DNA of 64,000 bases, taken from assembly GCA_964411125.1 (NCBI GenBank), contig CAYPJU010000008.1, positions 54,529 through 118,528 of the forward strand, read 5' to 3'. The translations under genes and the position numbers were made by a program. The notes under the pieces are model-generated. The model was not told where the DNA came from and did not search any database. It saw only the letters and a program-made list of their open reading frames with translations. The DNA comes from JBFIHF01 sp964411125. Its GTDB lineage: Bacteria; Myxococcota_A; Bradymonadia; Bradymonadales; Bradymonadaceae. Below are positions 1-9,103 of this stretch, in pieces (positions within the stretch are counted from its first letter, which is position 1; the number at the start of each line of letters is the position of its first letter).

Positions 1-337
1 TGGAACTCATGCGTCTCTCCGATGGGTGATGGGCGATGATACAACGGGATCGCGTCGTTGCGTAGTTTGGTTTCGCCGGTTGGCAGGCGGTCGACCTACG
101 AGGCGAGGTGATGCGCTGCGCCGCACGCTCGCGCGTGCGGTGACAGCCGCTTCGCGGAACGCCGGCTCCGCCGGCAAGGCATGCGAGGCCGGGGCGCGCT
201 CCACCAGGAGCAGGGGATTGAATGCGCCGATAACGATTTGACACCGTCGCCCGCGTTCTGGATAGTCCACCCCTTCAATTTCTGGCTCAAAACCGCGCGG
301 TTGTTGATGATGGCGCGGACTTCAATGGAGGCGCTCG
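1..337. other. Non-coding region upstream of the NCS1 permease
   Basis: I see no convincing gene here; the short open frames are Arg-rich shadows typical of GC-rich non-coding DNA. A perfect 8-bp inverted repeat with a 4-base loop lies at 121-140, and a second GC palindrome lies near 164-178. GGAG at 327-330 is the ribosome binding site for the permease starting at 338. The permease promoter must lie here, but no clear -35/-10 pair is visible. Confidence 0.5.
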
Positions 338-1867
338 ATGCTTTCGAACCCCGATCCCTCTCTGATCAACGACGACCTTCGCCCCGCGACCGAAGAAGAA
401 CGGCACTGGTCCGTCTTCAACATGGCGTCGCTCTGGATCGGCATGGTCGTCTGTGTGCCGACCTACATGCTCGCGGCGAGCCTCATCGAGAACGGGATGA
501 GCTGGGGGCAGGCGGTTTTCACCGTGATGCTCGGCAACCTCATCGTGCTCATCCCGATGATCCTCAACGGCCACCCGGGCACCAAGTACGGCATCCCCTT
601 CCCCGTCCTCGCCCGCGCGAGCTTCGGCATCTGGGGCGCGCACATCCCGTCGCTCCTCCGCGCCCTCGTCGCCTGCGGCTGGTTCGGGATTCAGACCTGG
701 TTCGGCGGCTTCGCCATCTACCAGCTCCTCAACATCCTGTTCGGCGGCGCGCTCGCCGGGGCCGACCTCCCCGTCCTCGGCATCAACGCTGGAGAGTTCG
801 TCTGCTTCCTGCTGTTCTGGGGAATCCAGGTCTTCATCATCAAAAAGGGCGTCGAGTCGATTCGAATTCTCGAGTCGATCGCCGCGCCGTTCCTGGTCGC
901 GATGGGCCTCGCCCTCCTCGCCTGGGCCTACGTGAAGGCCGACGGCTTCGGCACGATGATGTCGACCCCGAGCGCATTTGCCGAGGGGGGCGCGAAAGAG
1001 GGCCAGTTCTTCAGCGTCTTCTTCCCGTCGCTCACCGCGATGGTCGGCTTCTGGGCGACGCTGTCCCTGAACATCCCCGACTTCACGCGCTACGCGAAAT
1101 CGCAGCGTGACCAGATCCTCGGCCAGGCGATCGGTCTCCCCACGTTCATGACGCTCTTCGCGTTCATCGGCGTCGCCGTCACGAGCGCCACGCCGGTCAT
1201 CTTCGGCGAGACGATCTGGGACCCGACCGTCCTGCTCGGCCGTATGGGCGAAGCGAGCGACGGATTCGGCGCTGTCGCCACCGTCGTCATCTCGCTCTTC
1301 GCGCTCTCGATCGCGACGCTCTCGACGAACATCGCCGCGAACGTCGTGTCCCCCGCGAACGCGTTCATCAACGTGAAGCCCGAAAAGCTCACGTTCCAGC
1401 TCGGCGGCTACATCACCGCCGCGATCGGCCTCGCGATCATGCCGTGGAAGCTCATCGAGTCGGCCGGCGCCTACATCTTCACCTGGCTCATCGGCTACTC
1501 CGCCCTCCTCGGCCCGATCGGCGCGATCCTCATCATCGACTACTTCCTCATCCGGAAGACCGAGTTCGACATCGAGGAGCTCTTCCAGAAGCAGGGACGC
1601 TACTGGTTCAACAACGGGTTCAACCCGGTCGCCGTCGTCGCGCTCATCGTCGCGATTCTGCCGAACCTCCCCGGCTTCCTGCACGTCGCCGGCATCCTGC
1701 ACCCGACGGCCGGTAACGACGACTGCCGCCTGACGAACCCCGAAGCAACGGGCGACATCGCCCCGTTCTTCGACGAGCTCTACACCTACGCCTGGTTCGT
1801 CGGCTTCGCCGTCGCCGGCGTCCTCTACTTCGTCGGCATGAAAGCGTTCCACAAAGAGCGCGCCTGA
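338..1867 (+). CDS. NCS1-family nucleobase:cation symporter
   Basis: A 509-residue inner-membrane permease of the nucleobase:cation symporter-1 family, which imports cytosine, uracil, allantoin or hydantoins with Na+ or H+. The family signature is in the N-terminal third: a FPVLARASFG segment followed by a HIPSLLRALVACGWFG helix. About twelve hydrophobic helices follow and the end carries the typical DYFLIRK motif. GGAG lies seven bases before the ATG. The substrate cannot be read from sequence; the dihydropyrimidinase and class III aminotransferase within 15 kb make uracil, thymine or a hydantoin plausible. A sodium symporter gene follows after 53 bp with a hairpin in between. Confidence 0.9.
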   Translation: MLSNPDPSLINDDLRPATEEERHWSVFNMASLWIGMVVCVPTYMLAASLIENGMSWGQAVFTVMLGNLIVLIPMILNGHPGTKYGIPFPVLARASFGIWGAHIPSLLRALVACGWFGIQTWFGGFAIYQLLNILFGGALAGADLPVLGINAGEFVCFLLFWGIQVFIIKKGVESIRILESIAAPFLVAMGLALLAWAYVKADGFGTMMSTPSAFAEGGAKEGQFFSVFFPSLTAMVGFWATLSLNIPDFTRYAKSQRDQILGQAIGLPTFMTLFAFIGVAVTSATPVIFGETIWDPTVLLGRMGEASDGFGAVATVVISLFALSIATLSTNIAANVVSPANAFINVKPEKLTFQLGGYITAAIGLAIMPWKLIESAGAYIFTWLIGYSALLGPIGAILIIDYFLIRKTEFDIEELFQKQGRYWFNNGFNPVAVVALIVAILPNLPGFLHVAGILHPTAGNDDCRLTNPEATGDIAPFFDELYTYAWFVGFAVAGVLYFVGMKAFHKERA

Positions 1868-1871
1868 CAAG

Positions 1872-1892
1872 ACGCCCGCCTCGCGCGGGCGT
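1872..1892 (+). terminator. Hairpin after the NCS1 permease
   Basis: A perfect 8-bp stem (1872-1879 with 1885-1892), five-base loop, followed by a short pyrimidine stretch (TTCCATTT). It lies just after the permease stop and could end or attenuate transcription before the downstream symporter gene. Confidence 0.5.
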
Positions 1893-1920
1893 TTCCATTT
1901 CCCCGAACCTGGAGTGAGCC

Positions 1921-3426
1921 ATGATCTGGAAGGTCGTCGGCGTCCTCACATACCTCGCCATCCTCGTCGGCCTCGGCATCGTCGCGTCCCGTCGCATGAA
2001 GGACGTTCGCGACTACTACGCCGCCGGGAAGTCCCTCAACTTCTGGGCGGTCGCGTTCTCGGCGCGCGCCACGGGCGAGTCCGGCTGGCTGCTGCTCGGC
2101 CTCACCGGCATGGGCGCCCTCGTCGGCGTCCAGGCGTTCTGGGTCGTCCTCGGCGAAGTTCTAGGCGTCGCGGGCGCGTGGCTCCTGATGAGCCGGCGGT
2201 TCCATCGCCTCACGATGAAGTACGACGCCATCACGATCCCCGACTACCTCGAAGCACGCTTCGGCGACACGACCCACCACATCCGGCTGGTCGCCGCAGG
2301 CGCTCTCACCATCTTCGTGACGATCTACGTCGCGGCGCAGATCTACGCGACGGGCCAGGCATTCAGCGACTTCCTCGGCTGGAATTTCTACCTCGGTATC
2401 GCCGTCGGCTTCGCGGTCGTCATGGCGTACAGCATCTCGGGCGGATTCCTCGCCGTCGTCTGGTCCGACATCTTCCAGGGGCTCCTGATGTTCTTCGGGC
2501 TCGTGTCGCTTCCCGTCATCGGAGTGATGGCGGCTGGCGGGGTCGAGCCCGTCCTCGACGGTCTCCGCACCATCGACCCGACGCTCCTCAGCCTGTCGGG
2601 GAGCGAAGGCTGGACGCTGAAGACGGTCTTCACCACGCTCAGCTTCGCCCTCATCGGCCTCGGCTTCCTCGGGTCGCCGCAGATCTTCGCGCGCTTTCTG
2701 GCTCTGCGTGACGAGTCCGAGATCAGCCGTGGGGCCGCGGTCGCCATCGGGTGGACGGTCCTCGCCGACAGCGGCGCCGTCCTCACCGGGATGATCGGAC
2801 GCCATCTGCTGACGACCCCGGCCGAGAACCCCGAGACCGTCCTCGGGACCGGTGCCGAGGGCGTTTTGCCAGCGATGGTCGGGGAACTCCTCCCCGCGAT
2901 GCTGGTCGGCCTCTTCATCGCGATCGTTCTGTCAGCGATCATGTCGACCGTCGACTCGCTCCTCGTCGTCGCCTCGAGCGCCGCGACCCGCGACGTCTAC
3001 CAGCAGGTCCGGCACCCCGAGATGGCCGACGACGAGCTCGTCCGGCGCTCCCGCGTCACGACGTTCGTCATCGCCGCCATCGCGCTCGGCGTAGCGCTGG
3101 TGGCGACCAGCCCGGGGCAGACGGTTTTCTGGTTCGTCATCTTCGGTTGGTCCGGCATCGCCGCCACGTTCTGCCCCACGATCATCCTGTCGCTCTTCTG
3201 GGGCGGTTTCACCAAGCGCGGCGCCCTCGCCAGCATGATCACGGGCTTCCTGGGCGTTCCGATCTTCAAGTTCGCCGCGCCCGAGCTCCCCGGCGTCGGC
3301 GAGTACTTCGCTGCGCTCGGCGAACTTCCGCCCGCGTTTCTGCTCGCCTTCGCCGCCGGACTGCTCCTCTCTCTGGGGGACGAAGCGGGCCGCGAAGCTG
3401 CGGACGACGACGCAGTGCGCGCGTAG
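1921..3426 (+). CDS. Sodium:solute symporter (SSS family, PutP-like)
   Basis: A 501-residue inner-membrane protein with about 12-13 hydrophobic helices. The AIVLSAIMSTVDSLLVVASS segment is the classical sodium-coordinating helix of the SSS family, and the GWLLLGLTGMG and TIPDYLEARFG motifs are shared with sodium/proline symporter PutP. It would import an amino acid or small organic acid with Na+. GGAGTGAG precedes the ATG. It follows the NCS1 permease in the same direction, perhaps in one transcription unit attenuated by the hairpin between them. Proline is the best-known substrate of close relatives, but specificity is not readable here. Confidence 0.88.
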   Translation: MIWKVVGVLTYLAILVGLGIVASRRMKDVRDYYAAGKSLNFWAVAFSARATGESGWLLLGLTGMGALVGVQAFWVVLGEVLGVAGAWLLMSRRFHRLTMKYDAITIPDYLEARFGDTTHHIRLVAAGALTIFVTIYVAAQIYATGQAFSDFLGWNFYLGIAVGFAVVMAYSISGGFLAVVWSDIFQGLLMFFGLVSLPVIGVMAAGGVEPVLDGLRTIDPTLLSLSGSEGWTLKTVFTTLSFALIGLGFLGSPQIFARFLALRDESEISRGAAVAIGWTVLADSGAVLTGMIGRHLLTTPAENPETVLGTGAEGVLPAMVGELLPAMLVGLFIAIVLSAIMSTVDSLLVVASSAATRDVYQQVRHPEMADDELVRRSRVTTFVIAAIALGVALVATSPGQTVFWFVIFGWSGIAATFCPTIILSLFWGGFTKRGALASMITGFLGVPIFKFAAPELPGVGEYFAALGELPPAFLLAFAAGLLLSLGDEAGREAADDDAVRA

Positions 3427-3638
3427 CCTGCGGCATTTCGGGCGGGCGGGACGCCCGCCGACCGATAGATGGCCTCCGTCGGTCGAGCGGCGTCCCGCCG
3501 CTCCGAGTACCCAACGGTCGACCACCAAGTAAGTGACTCGTAAGGCGCGCAACCGAGGCGTATGAACGCGTAAGTCCACATTTCGCGCGCCTTTGCGCAC
3601 AGTGCTCCTGACGGACAACGATGCCAAAGGAGAACGAC
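3427..3638. repeat. Intergenic palindromic repeat region
   Basis: This 212-bp gap has no supported gene. It contains GC palindromes, among them GGGCGGGACGCCCG near 3443-3456 and a CGGCG/CGCCG pair near 3488-3500, then a CCGAGTACCCAACGG string that recurs as near-copies at about 4980-4994 and 5124-5138. It resembles a dispersed extragenic palindromic repeat. An AAAGGAGA ribosome binding site for the next gene is at 3627-3633. Confidence 0.5.
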
Positions 3639-4955
3639 ATGAAATGGACTTACTTGCTGCCCGCCTCGCTCATCGCCCTCGCCGCCTGTGGCGAAACCGA
3701 CACGACGATCGCCGAAGACGCCCGCGACGACTCCTTCATGGGTGCCGGCGGCCCCGCCGACAGCATGGGCATTAGCGAAAACAGCGAGACGGCCCGAGCG
3801 GTCCTCGAGGTCGTCAATACGCTCGACCTGTCGGCCCTCGACGACGACGTGGCCCTCGACGCCCGAGCAGCCTCAGCGATCGTCGCGGCACGTGTGGGCA
3901 CCGACCGCACCCTCTTCACGGCGGACGACGTCCGAATCGGGACACTGCGCGAGCTCGACGCCGTTCCCTGGACCGGTTCCCGCGCCTTCGCGAGGTTGAT
4001 CGAGTACGCGTCGGGGATCGGGGTCGCCCACGGCACGGTCCACGGAATTCAGGAAGGGTCGACGAATGCGCAGATCATCCTGACGGCGGCAAACACCCTC
4101 TCGTTCACGCAGTTGGACGACGACGCGGCGCTCGATGCTCGCGCCGCGCATGGGATCGTCGACGGACGCCCCTTTGCCAACCTGGGCGAGCTCGACGCCG
4201 CTCCCTACGTCGGGGAGCGAGCGTTCCGAAGCCTGCTCGACTTCGGTCGGCGACACACCGGGACCGGGACCGACCCGTTCGACCCGTCGCTCGCGAACGC
4301 TCCGAGCCTCACCGAAGCCGAGGCGATCGCTTTCTTCGCGCCCGGTGAATCGCAGGTCCACATCGCAGACTTCGAATTTTCGATGCGAACTCGGCAGTGC
4401 AACGAGCTCACCGGCTGTGGCCAGTGGGCCGTGCAGCCCCACGTCACCTTCGACCACGTCACCTACCAGCGCGGCTACGACTACGGCGCGGGCTGGGCGG
4501 GGCCGTCGAGCACCGAACAATGTCCCAAGTACAAGAGCGGCCGCTACGAGGAGGTCACCGGCGAGCTCCACTTCACCACCGTGAATGGCGACATATCGGT
4601 GCGCTTCGACTCCGACATCACTGGCGAGATGACCTGCGCAGGGAGCGTCACCCAGGCGGGCGGCGAGTGCTCCGGGTTCGCACCGAAGGAGCCGACCTAC
4701 TCGAAGCAGCGCAACTGCACCCTCACCGGCTACTGGGACGACCTCGGCGTGAGCGGCTTCGCGCTGGCGCTCCCCGACATCTACGAAGACAGGGCTGGCG
4801 CCGGCTACCCGGTCGAAGCGCCGACCGACCGCGCTCTCACCCTGAACATGCACGTGACCGCCGGCTACACTTGGGGGCACGCGACCTACGCCTCGAAAGC
4901 CGACGAGGACGGAAACTACACCGAGGTCGAGTACGCGATCTACGCGTCGTACTGA
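3639..4955 (+). CDS. Lipoprotein with two helix-hairpin-helix-like repeats
   Basis: A 438-residue predicted lipoprotein with lipobox LAAC within the first 20 residues. I chose the ATG at 3639, not the upstream in-frame ATG at 3621, because AAAGGAGA sits six bases before it and the protein then begins directly with the signal peptide. Residues of roughly 45-110 and 135-200 form two related units, each with a VNTL/ANTL helix, an LDDD-ALDARAA segment and a final ELDA-PY/WVG-RAF hairpin, resembling helix-hairpin-helix modules. The Cys-containing C-terminal half (TGCGQW, Tyr-rich strands) looks like a secreted beta domain of unknown function. Confidence 0.8.
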   Translation: MKWTYLLPASLIALAACGETDTTIAEDARDDSFMGAGGPADSMGISENSETARAVLEVVNTLDLSALDDDVALDARAASAIVAARVGTDRTLFTADDVRIGTLRELDAVPWTGSRAFARLIEYASGIGVAHGTVHGIQEGSTNAQIILTAANTLSFTQLDDDAALDARAAHGIVDGRPFANLGELDAAPYVGERAFRSLLDFGRRHTGTGTDPFDPSLANAPSLTEAEAIAFFAPGESQVHIADFEFSMRTRQCNELTGCGQWAVQPHVTFDHVTYQRGYDYGAGWAGPSSTEQCPKYKSGRYEEVTGELHFTTVNGDISVRFDSDITGEMTCAGSVTQAGGECSGFAPKEPTYSKQRNCTLTGYWDDLGVSGFALALPDIYEDRAGAGYPVEAPTDRALTLNMHVTAGYTWGHATYASKADEDGNYTEVEYAIYASY

Positions 4956-4968
4956 CGGCGAGCGCGCG

Positions 4969-5151
4969 TCTCGCGCGACTCAGTACCCAACGGCCTCCGA
5001 GCCGGGCGGGACGCNNNNNNNNNNNNNNNNNNNNNNNNNNNNNNNNNNNNNNNNNNNNNNNNNNNNNNNNNNNNNNNNNNNNNNNNNNNNNNNNNNNNNN
5101 NNNNNNNNNNNNNNTCTCGCGCGACTCAGTGCCCAACGGCCTCCGAGCCGG
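4969..5151. repeat. 37-bp direct repeat flanking a 100-N assembly gap
   Basis: Positions 4969-5005 and 5115-5151 are the same 37-bp sequence with one difference (A/G), and the 100 N at 5015-5114 lie between them. The left copy continues into the GGGCGGGACGC half-palindrome that also occurs near 3443. The gap is therefore probably a collapsed or unresolved array of this repeat; its true length is unknown. Confidence 0.8.
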
Positions 5152-5165
5152 ATGAGCGCACGCGA

Positions 5166-5198
5166 GTTGTGGGCAGTTTCACAAAAACTACCCACAAC
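5166..5198. terminator. Inverted repeat between convergent genes
   Basis: Arms of 14 bp (5166-5179 and 5185-5198, one mismatch) with a five-base loop lie between the ends of a plus-strand gene (4955) and a minus-strand gene (5246). The position suits a bidirectional terminator, although neither side has a clear T run. Confidence 0.4.
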
Positions 5199-5245
5199 CG
5201 CAGAACTGCCCGGCACGCTTGCTCTCAGACGTGTGTGCCCGGGGG

Positions 5246-7534
5246 TCAATAGAAACAGCCCTCGGCCGCCTGCGCAAACGCCACGTCGCTGCCGTCGGCG
5301 GTGCCGCTGCGGTCGAGATCGGCTCCGTCGCACCACGCGTTCTGCGCGTCGCACGTGCGGCCCGCCGAGTTCGTCACCGCCTGCTCGATGGCGACGACGT
5401 CGGCCTCGTTCACGGTGCCCGTGCCGTCGACGTCGACGGGCTCGCAGCCAATCTTCGCCCAGTCGCAGCTGACCCACTGGGGCGCCTGCTCACACAGCAC
5501 GACGGCGTCGAGGAACCGATACCAACCGACGTCGTGGTGGCGCGGCACCTCCACCTCCGTCCACGGCAGCTCCGTCAGCGGCGTGCCGCTCGCTTCGTAC
5601 CCGTCCGCCGTTCGCCGAATCGGCGGTCCGTCCGGGTACGTCGTCTCGTACCGATCGATGACGTGGTCGAGCGTGGTACGGTCGAGGTTCTCCTGAATCT
5701 TCGCCGCGATCTCGGCTTCGGTCATCAGCGGTGCCGGTCCCGAATCGGGCAGAGTTAGCAGCCGTTCCAGCCCCGCCGAGTCCTGTTCGGGGCGTGCGAA
5801 GTCGAAGAAGAACGCCTCGTCGACGGGGAGGTTCGCCTCGGCGCGGTAGAGCGCAGCGCGGAACCGATAGCCATCGCGACGCGCGGCGTCTTCCTCGTCG
5901 GGGTAGGCGAGCTCGGCGAACTTCAACTGCAGCTCGGTGGCATGGAAGACGGCGCGGCGGGCCTCTTCGATGCGCGCTGCGTCGCCGGTCGCCGCCGCGT
6001 AGTGGTAGACCGCCATCGTCGCCTCGACGACGTCGTCGTAGTCGTTCTGCCACGAACTCAGGACGACCTTCGCGATCGCCTGGTTCTCCTCCAGGTACTC
6101 GAGGAACGGTGTCCCCTGCCAACGGATGCTCCCAAACTCGCCCCACGTGCGGCTACAGTAGCCGTCGTCGTAGTTCACGCACCGGGGCTCGTCAGGGATC
6201 GGACACGTCAGCGCGTTCTGGATCGCGCGGTTCGAAAAGAGTTCCTTGTCGATCGAGTACGGCAGCGGGATTCCCTCGGCCGGCGCTCCCTCGAGCCCTT
6301 CGCTCGACATCGCCTGAGCCAGAAACGCCATCGGGCACGCCCCCATGCTGCCGAGATCCTGAATCTCGGGCTCGCCGTGCGGCCGGATCGTGCCGCTCAC
6401 CTCGAACGTGTCGTAGTCGCCGACGTCGCTGACGGTGATGATCGCGGTATCGTTCTCGAGCACCAGGTCCCCTACCCGTTTGCCCGCTTCGACCGCCTGC
6501 GCCGCCGCGGCGCGCACGTCCGCCGACAGCGACGTATCTTCTGCAGCGAGCTTCGCGGCGAGGAACCCGAGCCCGATGTCGGGGAAGTTGTCGCGCGAGT
6601 TGTGGTTCCCCCAGTAGGCCCCGGCCCACGGTTTGTCGTCTGGAACGCGCACCAGCGACGAGCAGCACTCCGAGCTCATGATGAGCTTCGGCAGCTTGTA
6701 GAAGCTGATCGACTTCGCGTACTTCCCCGGGTCCCAGGCCGGGAAGAACGAGAACATGAACTCCTCGGGGTTCTCGCGGTAGGTGAACGTGGTCCCCGAC
6801 CAAAACGTCTGCGCGAGCTCCTGTCGCAGCCCCGGCGAGTACTGGGTGGGCGGCGTCACCGGGGCGCCGAAGCGAGTGAGCGCGCTCGAACCTGCCGCGC
6901 CGTCCACGACGCGCGTCCATCCGGGATAGACCTCGCGCGACGTCATCCCCGGATGGCCTGTCGCCGCTTCGTAGAACGTCAGCCCGTTGAGCATCCGGAC
7001 GAGCGTCAGCTCGAGCTCGCGAGTCCCGAAGACGCGGTAGGCGTTGTAGACGTTCCAGACGGTGGTCCCGATCTGGTTGTTGTCCGAGGGCCCGGCGATG
7101 ACCTCCCAGTCGTCCCCCTGCCTCGCAATCTTGATCGACCGAATGGTCGTACCGAACGTGACGTCCCCGGTCAGGTGGAATCGGTTGTACGCCGTCAGCA
7201 GGCGATTCACGCGCTCGGCGTAGTAGAGCTTGAACCCCCGCGCCCGCGATTCGTCCGTCGCCGTCTCGTCGGGCGGCTCGGGCACGGGCGTCGGCTCGTA
7301 CGCACCGAGATCCGGCCCGGCGTCATTTCCGACGTCCTCGAACGTCCCGCCGTCGTCCGGGACCGCAACGTCCGCCGCTCGCCCCTGGTCTTCGACGTTC
7401 GCGCCCATATCGGGGCCCGCGTCGATGTTCACCCCCACGTCACCGCGCCCCCCGCCCGACTCACACCCGCCGCAACCCAAAGTCAGCGCCAGCGCAGTGA
7501 CCACGAATGTCGTTCGCTTCAGCCCCTGCACCAT
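5246..7534 (-). CDS. Large lipoprotein with C-terminal dockerin-like repeats
   Basis: A 762-residue predicted lipoprotein. I set the start at the ATG at 7534, which has GGGAGG ten bases upstream and opens the signal peptide MVQGLKRTTFVV with Cys in LGCGGC; the longer frame runs into the tandem repeats. An Asp-rich linker (about 30-85) follows. The body is helical and Trp/Tyr-rich with no family I recognise; it contains EYLEENQAIAKVVLSSW and a DRYETTYPDG segment. The last 65 residues carry two calcium-loop units (DVDGTGTVNEADV and DLDRSGTADGSDV) typical of type I dockerin repeats, suggesting calcium-dependent folding or docking. Function unknown. Confidence 0.78.
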   Translation of the reverse strand: MVQGLKRTTFVVTALALTLGCGGCESGGGRGDVGVNIDAGPDMGANVEDQGRAADVAVPDDGGTFEDVGNDAGPDLGAYEPTPVPEPPDETATDESRARGFKLYYAERVNRLLTAYNRFHLTGDVTFGTTIRSIKIARQGDDWEVIAGPSDNNQIGTTVWNVYNAYRVFGTRELELTLVRMLNGLTFYEAATGHPGMTSREVYPGWTRVVDGAAGSSALTRFGAPVTPPTQYSPGLRQELAQTFWSGTTFTYRENPEEFMFSFFPAWDPGKYAKSISFYKLPKLIMSSECCSSLVRVPDDKPWAGAYWGNHNSRDNFPDIGLGFLAAKLAAEDTSLSADVRAAAAQAVEAGKRVGDLVLENDTAIITVSDVGDYDTFEVSGTIRPHGEPEIQDLGSMGACPMAFLAQAMSSEGLEGAPAEGIPLPYSIDKELFSNRAIQNALTCPIPDEPRCVNYDDGYCSRTWGEFGSIRWQGTPFLEYLEENQAIAKVVLSSWQNDYDDVVEATMAVYHYAAATGDAARIEEARRAVFHATELQLKFAELAYPDEEDAARRDGYRFRAALYRAEANLPVDEAFFFDFARPEQDSAGLERLLTLPDSGPAPLMTEAEIAAKIQENLDRTTLDHVIDRYETTYPDGPPIRRTADGYEASGTPLTELPWTEVEVPRHHDVGWYRFLDAVVLCEQAPQWVSCDWAKIGCEPVDVDGTGTVNEADVVAIEQAVTNSAGRTCDAQNAWCDGADLDRSGTADGSDVAFAQAAEGCFY

Positions 7535-7556
7535 CGCTCTGCCTCCCACCGTCACG

Positions 7557-7692
7557 GAGCCGGGCGAGGACGCCCGCTCACCAAACCACCGAGCCGGGCG
7601 AGGACGCCCGCTCACCAAACCACCGAGCCGGGCGAGGACACCCGCTAACCGCTAACCGCTAACCGCTAACCGCTAACCGCTAACCGCCAACC
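7557..7692. repeat. Two adjacent tandem repeat arrays (34-bp and 7-bp units)
   Basis: A 34-bp unit starts at 7557, 7591 and 7625; the first two copies are essentially identical and the third is cut short. Each unit holds a CGGGCG-AGGA-CGCCCG hairpin. From 7644 a heptamer GCTAACC repeats six times and ends in a degenerate seventh copy (7686-7692). The block fills the space between the aminotransferase stop (7702) and the upstream region of the lipoprotein starting at 7534. Confidence 0.9.
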
Positions 7693-7701
7693 GCGCGTGC
7701 C

Positions 7702-9030
7702 TCACCCCTCGAACGCTTCGTCGGTGATCGCCAGACCCCGATCGATGATATCGAACGCCTGCGCCATCTCCTCTTCGTTGATGCACAGCGGCGGGTTGCA
7801 CATGAAGCTCCCCCACCGGATGAACGTGAAGAGCCCGTTCTCCTTGAAGAACCCGCCGAGCTTCGTCATCGCCGGATGGGAGCCGTTGTAGGGCGCCATC
7901 GGGTCCCCCTTCGAGTTCTTCTGCACGTCCATCATCCCGAAGAGGCCGAGCTGGCGGAAGCTGCGCACCGACGGATGCTTCTCCTTCATCCGCTCCATGT
8001 GCCCACGCATCACCTCGCCCATCCTGTTCGCGTTCTCGACCAGCCCCTCCTCCTGCAGCACTTCGATCGAAGCGATCGCCGCGGCGCAACAGAGCGCGTG
8101 CGAGTTGTACGTGAGACCGCCCCAGAAGACGTTGTCTTGGAAGTAGTCGGCGATGTCGGAACGCACGCCGACGGCACCGAGCGGCAGATACGAGCTCGTC
8201 AGCCCCTTCGCCATCGTGACGATGTCGGGGACGATGCCGCCGTGCTCGAAGGCGAACATCTTTCCGGTGCGGCCGAAGCCCGCCATCACCTCGTCGCAGA
8301 TCATCAAGATACCGTGCTTGTCGAGCAGCTTCCGCAGCCCGGCGAGATATCCCTTCGGCGGAGGGAGGATGCCGTTGGTCCCCGTGACGGTCTCGATGAT
8401 CATCGCCGCGATCGTGTCGGCCCCCTCGTACATGATGACTTCTTCGAGGTAGCGGAGGTTGTTCGCCGTGATCTCCTCCTCGCTGTCACCGAACGAGTAG
8501 TCGTACGGCCAGGGGTCCATGACGTGGACCACGCCGGGCGTACCTGGTTCGTTCGGGAGTCTGCGCGGGTCACCCGTGAGCTGCATCGCGGCGTTCGTCG
8601 CGCCGTGGTAGCTGCGGTAGCGCGCGATGATCTTGTGCTTGCCAGTGTACTGCTTCGCGAACTTCAGCGCGTTCTCGTTCGCCTCGGCCCCGCCGAGCGT
8701 GAAAAAGAACGTGTCGATGTCACCGGGCGTGATGTCGGCGAGGAGCTTGCCGAGCGTTGCGCGCGGCTCAGTGGCGGTCCCGGGATACACATAGGTGAGC
8801 TGACGATCGCACTGGTCTTTGATCGCCTGTAGCACTTTCGGGTGCCCGTGGCCGATGTTGACCGACATGAGTTGGCTGTTGAAGTCGAGGATCCGGTCGC
8901 CGTCCGGCGTGATCATCCACACCCCCTCCGTCCGCTCGACCGGCGTCGGGTTCACGGCGCCGGTTGCGGCCCACGTGTATAGGGTGTGCTTCTTCGACAG
9001 CGCGATCATCTCTTCGGAGCTCATGCCCAT
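7702..9030 (-). CDS. Class III PLP-dependent aminotransferase
   Basis: A 442-residue class III (omega-amino acid) transaminase. The pyridoxal phosphate lysine is K275 in MAKGLTSSYLPLG, and the cofactor-nitrogen aspartate is D246 in CDEVMAGFGRTG. TLGGAEANENALK and RYRSYHGAT are the usual phosphate-binding and substrate-side segments, and the length fits the family. Such enzymes move an amino group from beta-alanine, taurine, GABA or similar donors to pyruvate or another oxo acid. A beta-alanine or taurine:pyruvate type would fit the nearby NCS1 permease and dihydropyrimidinase, but specificity is inferred. An ATG two codons later (9024) is an alternative start. Confidence 0.88.
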   Translation of the reverse strand: MGMSSEEMIALSKKHTLYTWAATGAVNPTPVERTEGVWMITPDGDRILDFNSQLMSVNIGHGHPKVLQAIKDQCDRQLTYVYPGTATEPRATLGKLLADITPGDIDTFFFTLGGAEANENALKFAKQYTGKHKIIARYRSYHGATNAAMQLTGDPRRLPNEPGTPGVVHVMDPWPYDYSFGDSEEEITANNLRYLEEVIMYEGADTIAAMIIETVTGTNGILPPPKGYLAGLRKLLDKHGILMICDEVMAGFGRTGKMFAFEHGGIVPDIVTMAKGLTSSYLPLGAVGVRSDIADYFQDNVFWGGLTYNSHALCCAAAIASIEVLQEEGLVENANRMGEVMRGHMERMKEKHPSVRSFRQLGLFGMMDVQKNSKGDPMAPYNGSHPAMTKLGGFFKENGLFTFIRWGSFMCNPPLCINEEEMAQAFDIIDRGLAITDEAFEG

Positions 9031-9103
9031 CTGGTCCTCCTTCTCGACTGTGGGTGACCGCTAATTGCTACTACGACGCACGAATTCTGGAAAGCGGACG
9101 CCG

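Noticed and set aside
287..1870. A 527-residue antisense frame over the NCS1 permease
   Set aside because: Low-complexity acidic/Arg composition, opposite a clear membrane transporter. Shadow.
7557..7692. Possible CRISPR array
   Set aside because: The 34-bp units are directly adjacent without spacers, the next repeat is a simple heptamer, and no cas gene is near.
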